Source: DATGJX01 sp963830545
GTDB lineage: Bacteria > Vulcanimicrobiota > Vulcanimicrobiia > Vulcanimicrobiales > Vulcanimicrobiaceae
Direction: 5' to 3'
Assembly: GCA_963830545.1 (NCBI GenBank)
Contig: CAWHMK010000001.1
Span: 62,001-126,000, forward strand
DNA: 64,000 nt
Below, one piece after another: positions 57,008-64,000 of this stretch. A program made the position numbers and the translations under genes. The notes beneath the pieces are model-generated. The model did not search any database. It was given only the letters and a program-made list of their open reading frames with translations, and was not told where the DNA came from. The stretch's first letter is position 1, and each line of letters starts with the position of its first letter.

Positions 57008-57934
57008 CTACTGCCGCTCGGGAGCGTCGGGTTCGGTCATGATATTTTCTTTGGTGACGAACCAATCGGACAGTTCGGAGGAAGGCCGCGTTCCGCCGCT
57101 TACGGCGTCAAAGGAAACGCTCGCCTGCTGATAGCGGTGATCGGCCACTCCGACCGGCGCCATGGCCGACTCGCTCGCAATGTACAACGCGCCCCCGATA
57201 TTTGCGAACGTCACCGTCCACGGGACGACCGATCCCGTAAAGTTTCCCGCGCTTACGAGTTTGAGCGTTTCATACGTCTGCGCGTCGACCCACAATTCTC
57301 GCAGCCGCAACTGCGGCGAGTCGTACGCAGGCGTAAGCAGGAGATGATAGCAATCGCGCCCGTTCACGCTCTCCATTCCGGCGAACGAAACGAGGTATCG
57401 TCTGCGGTATCCGGTAACGAGTGCAATGGTTTTCAACGGGCCGTTCGCGCTCAGTTGTTCCGCTTGCGCAGCCGGCGTGGGATCGGCGAATTCGCGCCGG
57501 ATTTCCTGCACGAGCGCGTCGGGATCCCGATCGCCTTCAAACGCCGCGCTGCTCATTCCGAAAGAATACGTGGGCGAAATCATCGGAACGCCCAGATAGT
57601 CGACGGCCTCGCTCGGATGTCCCACTTTTTTGTCGAAGAGCACTTTGCCCTGACGGCGGGGCAGCAGATGGAACGTCATGCCGTTCGGATCCGGTGGGGC
57701 GACGCGCTCTTCATCGCTCACGGGATTGACGTAGATCTTCGCATTCTGAACGTCGTAGGCCAGATGATAGTGTCGCGCTTTGTCGACGCCGCTTTCGGTC
57801 ACCCGGACGGTCACCGTGTACGTGAGGTATTGCGGATAGCGCTGCTGCGCCCACACGCTGCGCGCATGATCGAAAATTTGGTACGGATTCGGCGCAGCGG
57901 ACCCTAGTAACGCTGCGAAAAGCAACCAGCTCAT
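57008..57934 (-). CDS. Exported protein, unknown function
   Basis: A 308-residue protein with a signal peptide (SWLLFAALLGSAAPNPYQ). The mature part is beta-rich, with repeated strands such as YLTYTVTVRVTESGVD, TIALVTGYRRRYLVSFAGME and LRLRELWVDAQTYETLKLV; the last two resemble LolA/LolB-like or DUF-type half-barrels that bind lipids, but no certain family was recognised. ATG at 57934 overlaps the stop of the BTAD regulator (ATGA), so it is translated with that gene. Its relation to the divergent RiPP operon is unknown. Confidence 0.7.
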   Translation of the reverse strand: MSWLLFAALLGSAAPNPYQIFDHARSVWAQQRYPQYLTYTVTVRVTESGVDKARHYHLAYDVQNAKIYVNPVSDEERVAPPDPNGMTFHLLPRRQGKVLFDKKVGHPSEAVDYLGVPMISPTYSFGMSSAAFEGDRDPDALVQEIRREFADPTPAAQAEQLSANGPLKTIALVTGYRRRYLVSFAGMESVNGRDCYHLLLTPAYDSPQLRLRELWVDAQTYETLKLVSAGNFTGSVVPWTVTFANIGGALYIASESAMAPVGVADHRYQQASVSFDAVSGGTRPSSELSDWFVTKENIMTEPDAPERQ

Positions 57935-60700
57935 CCCAGAGCTATCTTTCCCCGCGCTTGCCTGAATATCTCGTCCGTCCGTTTCTCGTGCACTGCCTGC
58001 GCGCCGGCCGCCCAGGCCCGCACGCAGGACGTTCGGGCAGCTGCTCCTCGAGCAGCAGTACCGTCCGCCGGTGCGCCTCAAGCCATTGAGGCAGCAGCGG
58101 CTGTGAGGTTTGCGTGCGCAGCTCTTCGGCAGCACCCAGCAGCTGTGCCGCATCCTCGAAGGCGTGCGCACAGGCTAGGCACCAACCCAGGCCTTCGAAA
58201 CACCCGGCCACTGCGCGCGCGTTCTCATCCTCGATCGCGCGCTCGGCGCAGCGCAAAAACATTTCTGCGCTGGCGTTGGGGTCGACGTGGTATTGCTGTA
58301 TCGCAAGGTTGAGCAGCCAGAACGTGCCTTGGAACGATTCGCCGGTCTGCTCGGAGAGCGCGACGGCTTCGCGCAGCAAATCAATGCTTCGCGCGTGTTC
58401 GCCCACATACCCCAAATGCATACCCTCGAGCGCAAGCGCATATGAAAGAAGCCATGGATCGCCGATCGCCCGCGCACGCTGCAGGCCGCTGTTCAACTGC
58501 AAGCGTCCCGCGGCGTCGTCGCGCGCGAAAACGTTCGCGATCCCGACTGCAGTTCGAGCATCGCGCGTTCGCGCTCCGGACCGTCTTGCGGACACGCTTC
58601 CAACGCGCGCTCCAGCGCCTCGATGGCACCGCTCGTATCACCTTGCTGCAGCACGAAAAACCCATACGTCGCGAGCGCTCGAGAATACACGGCCGACCGT
58701 TCGAAGCCATATGCCTGGATGCTTTCGGCCAGCCGCTGCCGCGCCAGATCGAACATGCCGCGGAACCAGTAAAACCAGCGCAGCGCCGAGGCAAGCCGCA
58801 GGCGCATCCCTAGATGCTCGCGGTCTGCCGCCGGCCACGTAAAGGCCGCCCGCAAATTATCGCGTTCGTCGGTAAGCCGCGCCATGGCGATCTCTTGCCC
58901 CGCGCGCGTGAGCTGCGGTTCGAGATCTTCGGCGAAATGCACGAAGTATGCCAGATGACGCGCGCGCGTATCATTCAAGCCTTCGCGTTCGCGCAGTTTT
59001 TCGACTAAATATTCCCGCACCGAGTCCAGCAGCCGGTAGCGGTTTTCCTCGCGGCGCCGGACGACCATTACGAGCGACTTTTCCGCCAGCTGTTCCAGAG
59101 CGTCGAGCGTTTGTTCCGGGGATGGCGCCGCGCAGACGGCCGCTATCGATTGCACCGAACACGTTCCGGAAAAAACGGCAAGCCGGTCCAGCACCGCGCG
59201 CTCTTCTTCTTCGAGCAGCGCATAACTCCAGTCGATCGTCGCGCGCAGCGTCTGCTGATGCGGCGCGGCGTTGCGTACCGCGCTTCGCAGAAGCGTGAAG
59301 CGATCGTCAAGACGCTCCAGAATCTGATCGATGCTGAGTAGACGAAGCCGCCCCGCTGCAAGTTCTATGGCAAGCGGGATTCCATCGAGGCGGTCGCATG
59401 CGGCGCTCACGGCGGCCGCATTTTCATGCGTCAGCTGGAAACCCGCGCCGGCCGCGGCTGCGCGTTCCACGAACAGGGCAGCGGCGTCGCTTTGCGAGAG
59501 CGGCGCGACGTCATACATTGCTTCACCCGCAAGCCGGAAACGCGCGCGCGACGTCGCCATGATCGATACGTTCGGGCACCGCAGCAGCACCTGTCCGGCG
59601 AATGCGGCACATGCTTCGATCGCGCGCTCGCAGTTGTCGAGTACAAGGAGTACGTGGCGCTCGCGCAACTCGTCGACGATGCGATCGAGCAGATCGTTTC
59701 CTTCGACCGTGTGCAACCGCAGAGTTTGCGCGACCGTCTGCAGAAGTGCCGGCGTATCTTCGAGCGGCGTTACGTCTACGAACCACGTGCCGTCCGGATA
59801 GGCTTGCGCGCAGTCCGCAGCGACGCGAAGCGCGAGGCGCGTCTTACCGACGCCGCCCGAACCCACCAGCGTTACCAGACGGTTCGCGGTCATGAGCTCG
59901 CGCACGCAGGCGATTTCCTCCGCGCGTCCGATGAAGCTGCTGATCGGCGCGGGTAGATTCTGTATGCGGCGCGGTTGCTTTTTCTCGCCCACTGCGCCGC
60001 CTCGCACGCGTTCGTACAGAGCCGCCGTCTCAGAGGACGGCGCGGCGTTCATTTCCTTTCGGATTGCCTGCTCGAAAGTACGATACTCCGCGAGCGCGCC
60101 GGCGCGATCGCCCGTAAGCGCGCGCAGCAGCATGATTTCGCGAATGAACTCCTCGTGCCAAGGATCGATCTGCAGGCCGCGCCGCGCCAAAGCGATGCCG
60201 GACTCGACGTCGCCGCCCTCGCGCAGTTGCGCGATGCAGGAGGTGAGCAACCCCAGTTGCGCGTTCCGGTAATAGGCGCGCCGCTCTTCAATCCACTCGT
60301 CGTCGAGAGACTGCAGCAGGTCTCCGTCATAGAGCTTTGCGGCATCCGCCTGCGCGCCGGCGGAAACGAGGTGGTCGTACTCCTCGACGTCCAGCCAATA
60401 CGGCGATTCACGGTTCCAGGCGATCGAACGCCTATCTGCCGAAATCCATTGCGGACCCGCAGGAAGCCAGCGCTGCAGCAGATACAATGCGCGCCGCAAA
60501 TTCGCAAGGGCATTTTCTTCGGTTTCGTCGGGCCACAGCGAGAACGCGGCCGTCTCGCGCGCAACGCGGCTCTCGCGGTGCAGCAGAATATACGCCAACA
60601 GCGCGAGCGTTTTCGCGGAAAGAGCGCCGGCAAGCGGCTGCTCGTACGTGAAGCGGGGAATTCCGAACAGCCGGATCGCGAGAGTAGTCGCTGTCAACAT
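57931..60700 (-). CDS. SARP/BTAD-type regulator with NB-ARC ATPase and TPRs; two frameshifts
   Basis: About 920 residues. N-terminal winged helix (LAIRLFGIPRFTYEQPLAGA, LLAYILLHRESRVARE, FSLWPDETEENALANLRRAL) and BTAD (about 100-235) as in SARP activators, then a P-loop ATPase (VTLVGSGGVGKTRLALRVAA; VLLVLDNCERAIEACAAFA) and TPR-like repeats. Missing bases near 58535 and about 58025 break the frame; repaired it ends TDEIFRQARGKIALG with TGA overlapping the next gene (57931-57933). Its start at 60700 is 128 bases from the divergent precursor peptide gene, so it is a good candidate activator of the RiPP operon, as SARP proteins often control nearby biosynthesis genes. Confidence 0.82.
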
Positions 60701-60828
60701 TTGGATTTGTTGGCTCCGTCAGCTGCAGCATACCATTTAAGGACGCAATCGCGACGGTGCGCGGACGAGCTGCCTCTAGGATTGGCTGGAGCGGCGGATC
60801 ATCGCCGGCAGACTTTTTGGAGAACACT

Positions 60829-60972
60829 ATGGACACGGACCGCAAGATCTTTCGGAACAAGCAAGCAGCGGAGCAGATCGATTCCACCAACGGCCGCGAA
60901 CAGTCGCATCTCGTGCATCACGTCGGACCGGTTGGAACCGGACTCTTCCCCGGATGGGGACCGAAACTCTGA
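60829..60972 (+). CDS. Candidate RiPP precursor peptide (47 residues)
   Basis: A small gene encoding a charged, polar N-terminal half (MDTDRKIFRNKQAAEQIDST) and a Gly/Pro/Val/His-rich end (VGPVGTGLFPGWGPKL after HLVHH). The leader-plus-core layout is that of a ribosomally made, modified peptide. ATG at 60829 has GGAG 6 bases upstream; an in-frame ATG at 60757 has no ribosome site and is rejected. It is followed by a 10-bp hairpin and then the 102-residue protein, YcaO and TfuA genes. YcaO plus TfuA proteins form peptide thioamides. Cleavage site and modified residues are unknown. Confidence 0.6.
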   Translation: MDTDRKIFRNKQAAEQIDSTNGREQSHLVHHVGPVGTGLFPGWGPKL

Positions 60973-60991
60973 TGCAAAGGTGCTATGCGCC

Positions 60992-61015
60992 AGGGGGATG
61001 GACCGCCATCCCCCT
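60992..61015 (+). terminator. Perfect 10-bp hairpin after the precursor gene, possible attenuator
   Basis: AGGGGGATGG and CCATCCCCCT close a 4-base loop (ACCG), 19 bases after the precursor stop. There is no T run, so full termination is unlikely; partial termination or RNA protection would favour precursor over enzyme production. Confidence 0.6.
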
Positions 61016-61058
61016 CACCGAACTCTTCAGCCCCTTGCAACGGTGAACGGAGCGCGTC

Positions 61059-61367
61059 ATGGCACTCGATCCGAAGTTCGAATCCCTCGTGCACCGCTAT
61101 GTGGCGTTGCTGATGACCGACGGAAGCGCTCGCGACGAGCTCTCCCGGTTCCCGGCGCACGATGCACAAAGCGCCGACTATCACGCCAAACTGGTCGACT
61201 TCGTAAATAAGAAGTTGCCCTCCGATACGCCTCTTCCGGTCTCGATGGGCGCTGATTTTCACAAACGCGTTTCCGATTTGATGGAGCCGTTTCGTTCGCA
61301 CGTCCAAAAACACGCGGCCGAGCGGTCCGTGATGGCGATTGACGGTTTCGACGGAAACCGCTGTTGA
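61059..61367 (+). CDS. 102-residue protein with a short Cys-ending tail, in the RiPP operon
   Basis: No family was recognised. The first 85 residues are helical and charged (FESLVHRYVALLMTDGSARD, KRVSDLMEPFRSHVQKHAAE). The last 13 residues, SVMAIDGFDGNRC, begin with SVMA and end with Cys, reminiscent of the 13-residue thioamide cores of thioviridamide-type precursors (SVMA...C). Ser and Cys ends fit, but a Thr/Ser for AviMeCys formation is missing and no LanD-like enzyme is nearby, so chance is possible. It may instead be a scaffold or leader-binding partner. GGAG lies 6 bases before ATG 61059, and it overlaps the YcaO start by 29 bases. Confidence 0.75.
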   Translation: MALDPKFESLVHRYVALLMTDGSARDELSRFPAHDAQSADYHAKLVDFVNKKLPSDTPLPVSMGADFHKRVSDLMEPFRSHVQKHAAERSVMAIDGFDGNRC

Positions 61368-62571
61368 ACGTCAGACTCCGTTAGCGGAAGCGCTATCGCG
61401 CCTCCCGGAGCTGCGCTCGCGGTTCGGGATTACACGCGTGGGCGAAACGACGCGCCTGCATCGCATCGCGCTGCCGTTGATGTGCGCGGTCGTTCCCGAT
61501 TCGGCCTCGGACGTGAGCGTCTTCAACGGGCGCGGCGAAACTCGGGACCATGCATTGATTGGCGCAGTGATGGAAGCGGTGGAGCGGCAGACTGCGGCGG
61601 TGTGCGGCATCCCCGACAGACCGATGCGTTGCGATCTCGCGGCTCGGCGAATCGATCTCGCGGCCTGTGGGCTTCGTTCGGCATTTGCGCAGGAGACACT
61701 GGCGTTCGTAAACGCGCACGATTTGCTCACCGGCGACGACCTGGACGTTCCGAAAGCGCTCGTGCAGATGCCGTGGCGCGGCGCGCCGGCGTTCCCGATG
61801 ACGCACACGAACGGCCTGGCCTGCGGTTTTACGTTCGAAGAAGCCGTTTATCACGCACTGCTCGAGCTGGTCGAGCGCCATCTGTATGCGATAACGCATG
61901 CAAGAGCGCACTTACGCCCAAAGCGATTGCTGCAGGACATACTCGGTGCGCCGGAGTTGCCGTTCATCGACGACCGCGTCGATGAGATTGCGCAACCCAC
62001 GGGCGTTGCATCAGTCGATGCCGTCTGCGGTATGCTCGCCGCTGCCGGTCTTCGCGTTCGGCTGGTAGCAATGCGCGCACCGCCGTTGCCGCTCGGCATT
62101 CTGGCCGGCATTCACGATCCCGAACGCGCGGATTTTCGCGCCGGTTTGGGGTGCTCGTGGTCGCCGGCGGTTGCAGTTGTCAGGGCCCTTACCGAAGCGG
62201 TGCAAGGGCGTGCGGCCGATATTCAGGCAGCGCGCGAGAACATTCTTCGCGCCGCCGATCCGCCGTCACGCTTTTTGAACAATACGCGAAGACAAACGGC
62301 GCTGCCGCGCGGGCGTTGGTATTTCGACTCGCCGACGCGAACGGTACGCTTGCAGCATCTCTGCGACGCATCGACCGGCGTGCTTGCGTGCGATCTTCAC
62401 GCCCTCGTCATCGCTCTGGGCACGCTTGCCTCGCGCATCGCGATCGTCGACCTGTCTCCGGAGGACAACCGGTTCTTTGCGGTTCGCGCGATCGTTCCGG
62501 AACTCGAAACGCTGCTCATCGACGGCCGCATAGGCCGCATCACACGCGCGATCATCGAGGATGCGGCATGA
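61339..62571 (+). CDS. YcaO-domain peptide-modifying enzyme
   Basis: A 410-residue YcaO protein. The ATP-binding residues appear in order: AVMEAVERQTAAVCG (about residue 75), the conserved Glu/Arg helix HALLELVERHLYAITHARA (about 175) and LTEAVQGRAADIQAAREN (about 280), which is the family EAxQ.R...I...RE signature. There is no PxPxP C-terminus. YcaO enzymes phosphorylate a peptide amide oxygen and install a sulfur (with TfuA) or a ring (azoline). The TTG start at 61339 lies inside the previous gene; no other good start exists. The stop overlaps the TfuA ATG (ATGA). Confidence 0.9.
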   Translation: MTVSTETAVERQTPLAEALSRLPELRSRFGITRVGETTRLHRIALPLMCAVVPDSASDVSVFNGRGETRDHALIGAVMEAVERQTAAVCGIPDRPMRCDLAARRIDLAACGLRSAFAQETLAFVNAHDLLTGDDLDVPKALVQMPWRGAPAFPMTHTNGLACGFTFEEAVYHALLELVERHLYAITHARAHLRPKRLLQDILGAPELPFIDDRVDEIAQPTGVASVDAVCGMLAAAGLRVRLVAMRAPPLPLGILAGIHDPERADFRAGLGCSWSPAVAVVRALTEAVQGRAADIQAARENILRAADPPSRFLNNTRRQTALPRGRWYFDSPTRTVRLQHLCDASTGVLACDLHALVIALGTLASRIAIVDLSPEDNRFFAVRAIVPELETLLIDGRIGRITRAIIEDAA

Positions 62572-63206
62572 AACGCGTCGCAGTGTTCGCCGGCCCCTCG
62601 TTACCGCCGGAAGATCGCGTTCCCGCCGACGGGCTCGAGTATTTGCCCAGCGCGCGCCGCGGCGACGTAGCAAACGCCTCGCAAATTGCCGATGCCGTGC
62701 TGCTCATTGACGGACTTTTTCAGGAAGAACTCGCGCCCTCGCCCAAGGAGATGCTGCAGGCGTGCCGCCGATGCACGGTAATCGGCGCGGCGAGTTTGGG
62801 CGCGCTGCGCGCAGTCGAATGCGCGCCGTTCGGAGCGCATCCATGCGGTGCGATCGCGCGATGGTATGGGACCGGCTTCATTGACGGCGACGACGAGGTT
62901 GCGGTGATCGTGCATCCGGAATCGGAGCGCGCACTCAGTGTGCCGCTCGTGAACGTGCGGCATCTTCTCTATTTGGCGCAGCGGCGGCAGCTGCTCAGCC
63001 GAAGCGCTTGCGCGAAGGTCCTGGAACGCGCGCGAAACGTCTTTTACGCGGATCGGACGTGGGACGACGTACTGGAATCCGTTCCGGCACGCAACCGCGC
63101 CGCCGCCGCGCAACTCGCACGCTCATCCGGCGACTTGAAGCGCTTGGACGCGCGATTCGCACTACGGTCCGTCTTGCGCCGGATGCGGCGCGCGGCTTCC
63201 ACCTAG
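62568..63206 (+). CDS. TfuA-like protein
   Basis: A 212-residue protein of the TfuA family. The diagnostic parts are VAVFAGPSLPPEDR (start), LLIDGLFQEELAPSPKEML (about residue 45), TVIGAASLGALRAVECAPFG (about 70) and TGFIDGDDEVAVIVHPES (about 100). TfuA works with YcaO to deliver sulfur for peptide thioamidation (McrA in methanogens, thioviridamide-type peptides), probably acting on ThiS-bound thiocarboxylate. ATG at 62568 overlaps the YcaO stop. It overlaps the convergent CAP gene by 4 bases, so it ends the operon. Confidence 0.9.
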   Translation: MKRVAVFAGPSLPPEDRVPADGLEYLPSARRGDVANASQIADAVLLIDGLFQEELAPSPKEMLQACRRCTVIGAASLGALRAVECAPFGAHPCGAIARWYGTGFIDGDDEVAVIVHPESERALSVPLVNVRHLLYLAQRRQLLSRSACAKVLERARNVFYADRTWDDVLESVPARNRAAAAQLARSSGDLKRLDARFALRSVLRRMRRAAST

Positions 63207-63646
63207 CCCGCGAAGTCTTCGACGAAAAGCATCCGGCCGTCGCGCGCATGCATGACGGCGATCCCGACGCGCGTAAAATTCCCGTTCAGGATGTTCGCGC
63301 GGTGCGGAGGGCTGGCGAAGAGCGCGCGGGCGGCCTGCGCCGCATTCGTCGCGAGCGCCAAATTCTCACCCGCAAATACAAAGGTACAGCCGTGGGAGCG
63401 CATGCGGTCCCAGGGGGTAACCCCGGCCGGCGAAACGTGCTCGAAGTAGCCTTTACCCGCCATATCGGACACGTGGTCGACGGCCGCGCCGCTGAGCGAG
63501 GGGTCGAGCGCGAGCGCGGGTAGGCCCTCACGGCGCCGCTCTTTATTCAAAACGGCATATAACGCGGTCGCGGCACGGGACTCCGCGGCGTGAAGGTCGG
63601 GGCGGCGCGGAGCCATGAGCGCCGCGGCGAGCACCAAGGCGTGCAT
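63203..63646 (-). CDS. CAP-domain (SCP/PR1) secreted protein
   Basis: A 147-residue protein with a short signal peptide (HALVLAAALMAPRRP) and CAP domain: LYAVLNKERRREGLPALALD, AAVDHVSDMAGKGYFEHVSP, VFAGENLALA and SPPHRANILNGNFTRVGIAV, the CAP1/CAP2 signature. CAP proteins are secreted; several bind lipids or cleave peptides. ATG at 63646 (residue 14 of the longest frame, which starts at 63685) gives a normal signal peptide; the longer start is less likely. It is convergent with the TfuA gene and not obviously part of the RiPP locus. Confidence 0.85.
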   Translation of the reverse strand: MHALVLAAALMAPRRPDLHAAESRAATALYAVLNKERRREGLPALALDPSLSGAAVDHVSDMAGKGYFEHVSPAGVTPWDRMRSHGCTFVFAGENLALATNAAQAARALFASPPHRANILNGNFTRVGIAVMHARDGRMLFVEDFAG

Positions 63647-63737
63647 ATCCTCCCATATCGGCTTTTCCGGCCGACATAAGGACAACGTTACAAAACCTTA
63701 ACACGTTCCCTCCTTGACGCGATTTCCAGAAAGGCGA

Positions 63738-63761
63738 ACGGCGCCCGGGTCAGGGCGCCGT
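63738..63761 (-). terminator. GC-rich hairpin, possible terminator
   Basis: ACGGCGCCC and GGGCGCCGT form a perfect 9-bp stem with a GGGTCA-type loop between the CAP gene and the minus-strand partial gene at 63798. No strong T run follows, so termination is uncertain. Confidence 0.45.
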
Positions 63762-63797
63762 CGAAGGAGATGGCAAGAGGCTGGACGCGACTATGGC

Positions 63798-64000
63798 TTA
63801 GTCGTGCATCGGCATCATAGAGACCATCAAGAGCAGCGCGCCCGCGTCGGACATCATGTGCGAATCCATGTCTCCATGCTCCATCATCGATCCGTGCGGG
63901 TGCTGCGCGCGCGGCATCATCGTTTCCATTTTGGCATGAATGTTTTTCCCTATGGCGAGGATATGCTGTTTTTCCGAGGCCGAGAGCGCTGCGTCGAGCC
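63798..64000 (-). CDS. Partial Met/His-rich protein, C-terminal 66 residues
   Basis: Only the 3' part is in the window (stop TAA at 63798-63800); the gene continues past the right edge. The visible end has LDAALSASEKQHILAIGKNI, as in the helical hairpin of Spy/CpxP-like periplasmic proteins, then a run rich in Met and His (SMMEHGDMDSHMM and VSMMPMHD). Met/His clusters often bind copper or other metals, but this is inference. Name and length are unknown. Confidence 0.6.
   Translation of the reverse strand, partial: LDAALSASEKQHILAIGKNIHAKMETMMPRAQHPHGSMMEHGDMDSHMMSDAGALLLMVSMMPMHD

Noticed and set aside
60757..60828. 24-residue extension of the candidate precursor peptide
   Set aside because: No ribosome site before 60757, whereas GGAG lies 6 bases before the ATG at 60829.
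1..64000. CRISPR arrays, tRNA or rRNA genes, insertion sequences
   Set aside because: No direct-repeat/spacer pattern, cloverleaf or transposase-like motif was found on reading both strands; a dedicated scan would be needed to exclude a missed tRNA.

Overview
The window is 64 kb of GC-rich, gene-dense DNA from a bacterium with an outer membrane: it carries a TonB-dependent receptor, TamB, several lipobox proteins and an RND/MacA-type adaptor. Very large ATPase-TPR regulators (one MalT/LuxR type, two with winged-helix/BTAD domains), SpoIIE-type phosphatases, GGDEF/HD-GYP proteins and a DUF5916 protein would fit an uncultured soil lineage such as Eremiobacterota (WPS-2). That placement is an inference from gene content. 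No rRNA, tRNA, CRISPR array or insertion sequence was seen.

Layout. 1-2.5 kb (minus): CoA-dependent aromatic acid degradation genes (CoA ligase start, acyl-CoA dehydrogenase, enoyl-CoA hydratase) behind a small lipoprotein. 2.6-5.1 kb (plus): a membrane protein and a GT39 glycosyltransferase. 5.1-12.9 kb (minus): a GAF-SpoIIE-HATPase regulator, an SDR, a two-domain salicylyl/2-aminobenzoyl-CoA hydroxylase-reductase, exonuclease III, an O-methyltransferase and a FAD oxidoreductase. 12.9-20.7 kb: DUF3311/sodium symporter pair, exported beta-propeller-like lipoprotein, zinc ribbon, Mpo1-like protein, M20 amidohydrolase, a striking inverted-repeat element, a Tag-like protein and an S9 peptidase. 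20.7-32.9 kb (minus): GGDEF/degenerate EAL, TonB receptor with a duplicated C-terminal domain, two-component pair, HD-GYP and a MalT-like regulator. 33-40.6 kb (minus): amidase, aspartic protease, ABC ATPase, adaptor, PadR, broken MacB-like permease, second PadR. 40.7-45.9 kb: thioredoxin-like gene with an in-frame TGA at a CxxC position, BTAD regulator, LuxR regulator, fatty acid desaturase. 46-55.9 kb (plus): TamB, OmpH-like lipoprotein, DUF5916 protein, PAS-PP2C phosphatase. 55.9-57 kb: Xre-RES toxin-antitoxin pair.

57.9-63.2 kb is the most interesting part: a SARP/BTAD-type regulator diverges from a small operon with a 47-residue candidate precursor peptide, a perfect 10-bp hairpin, a 102-residue protein with a short Cys-ending tail, a YcaO enzyme and a TfuA protein. 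YcaO plus TfuA is the pair known to install peptide thioamides, so this looks like an uncharacterised thioamide RiPP locus. A CAP-domain protein and a partial Met/His-rich gene end the window.

Sequence quality matters for every reading here. At least 15 genes are interrupted by single-base indels, many in G/C/T runs, with recognisable protein on both sides. Most are probably sequencing or assembly errors; in such cases the whole gene is given with the break noted.
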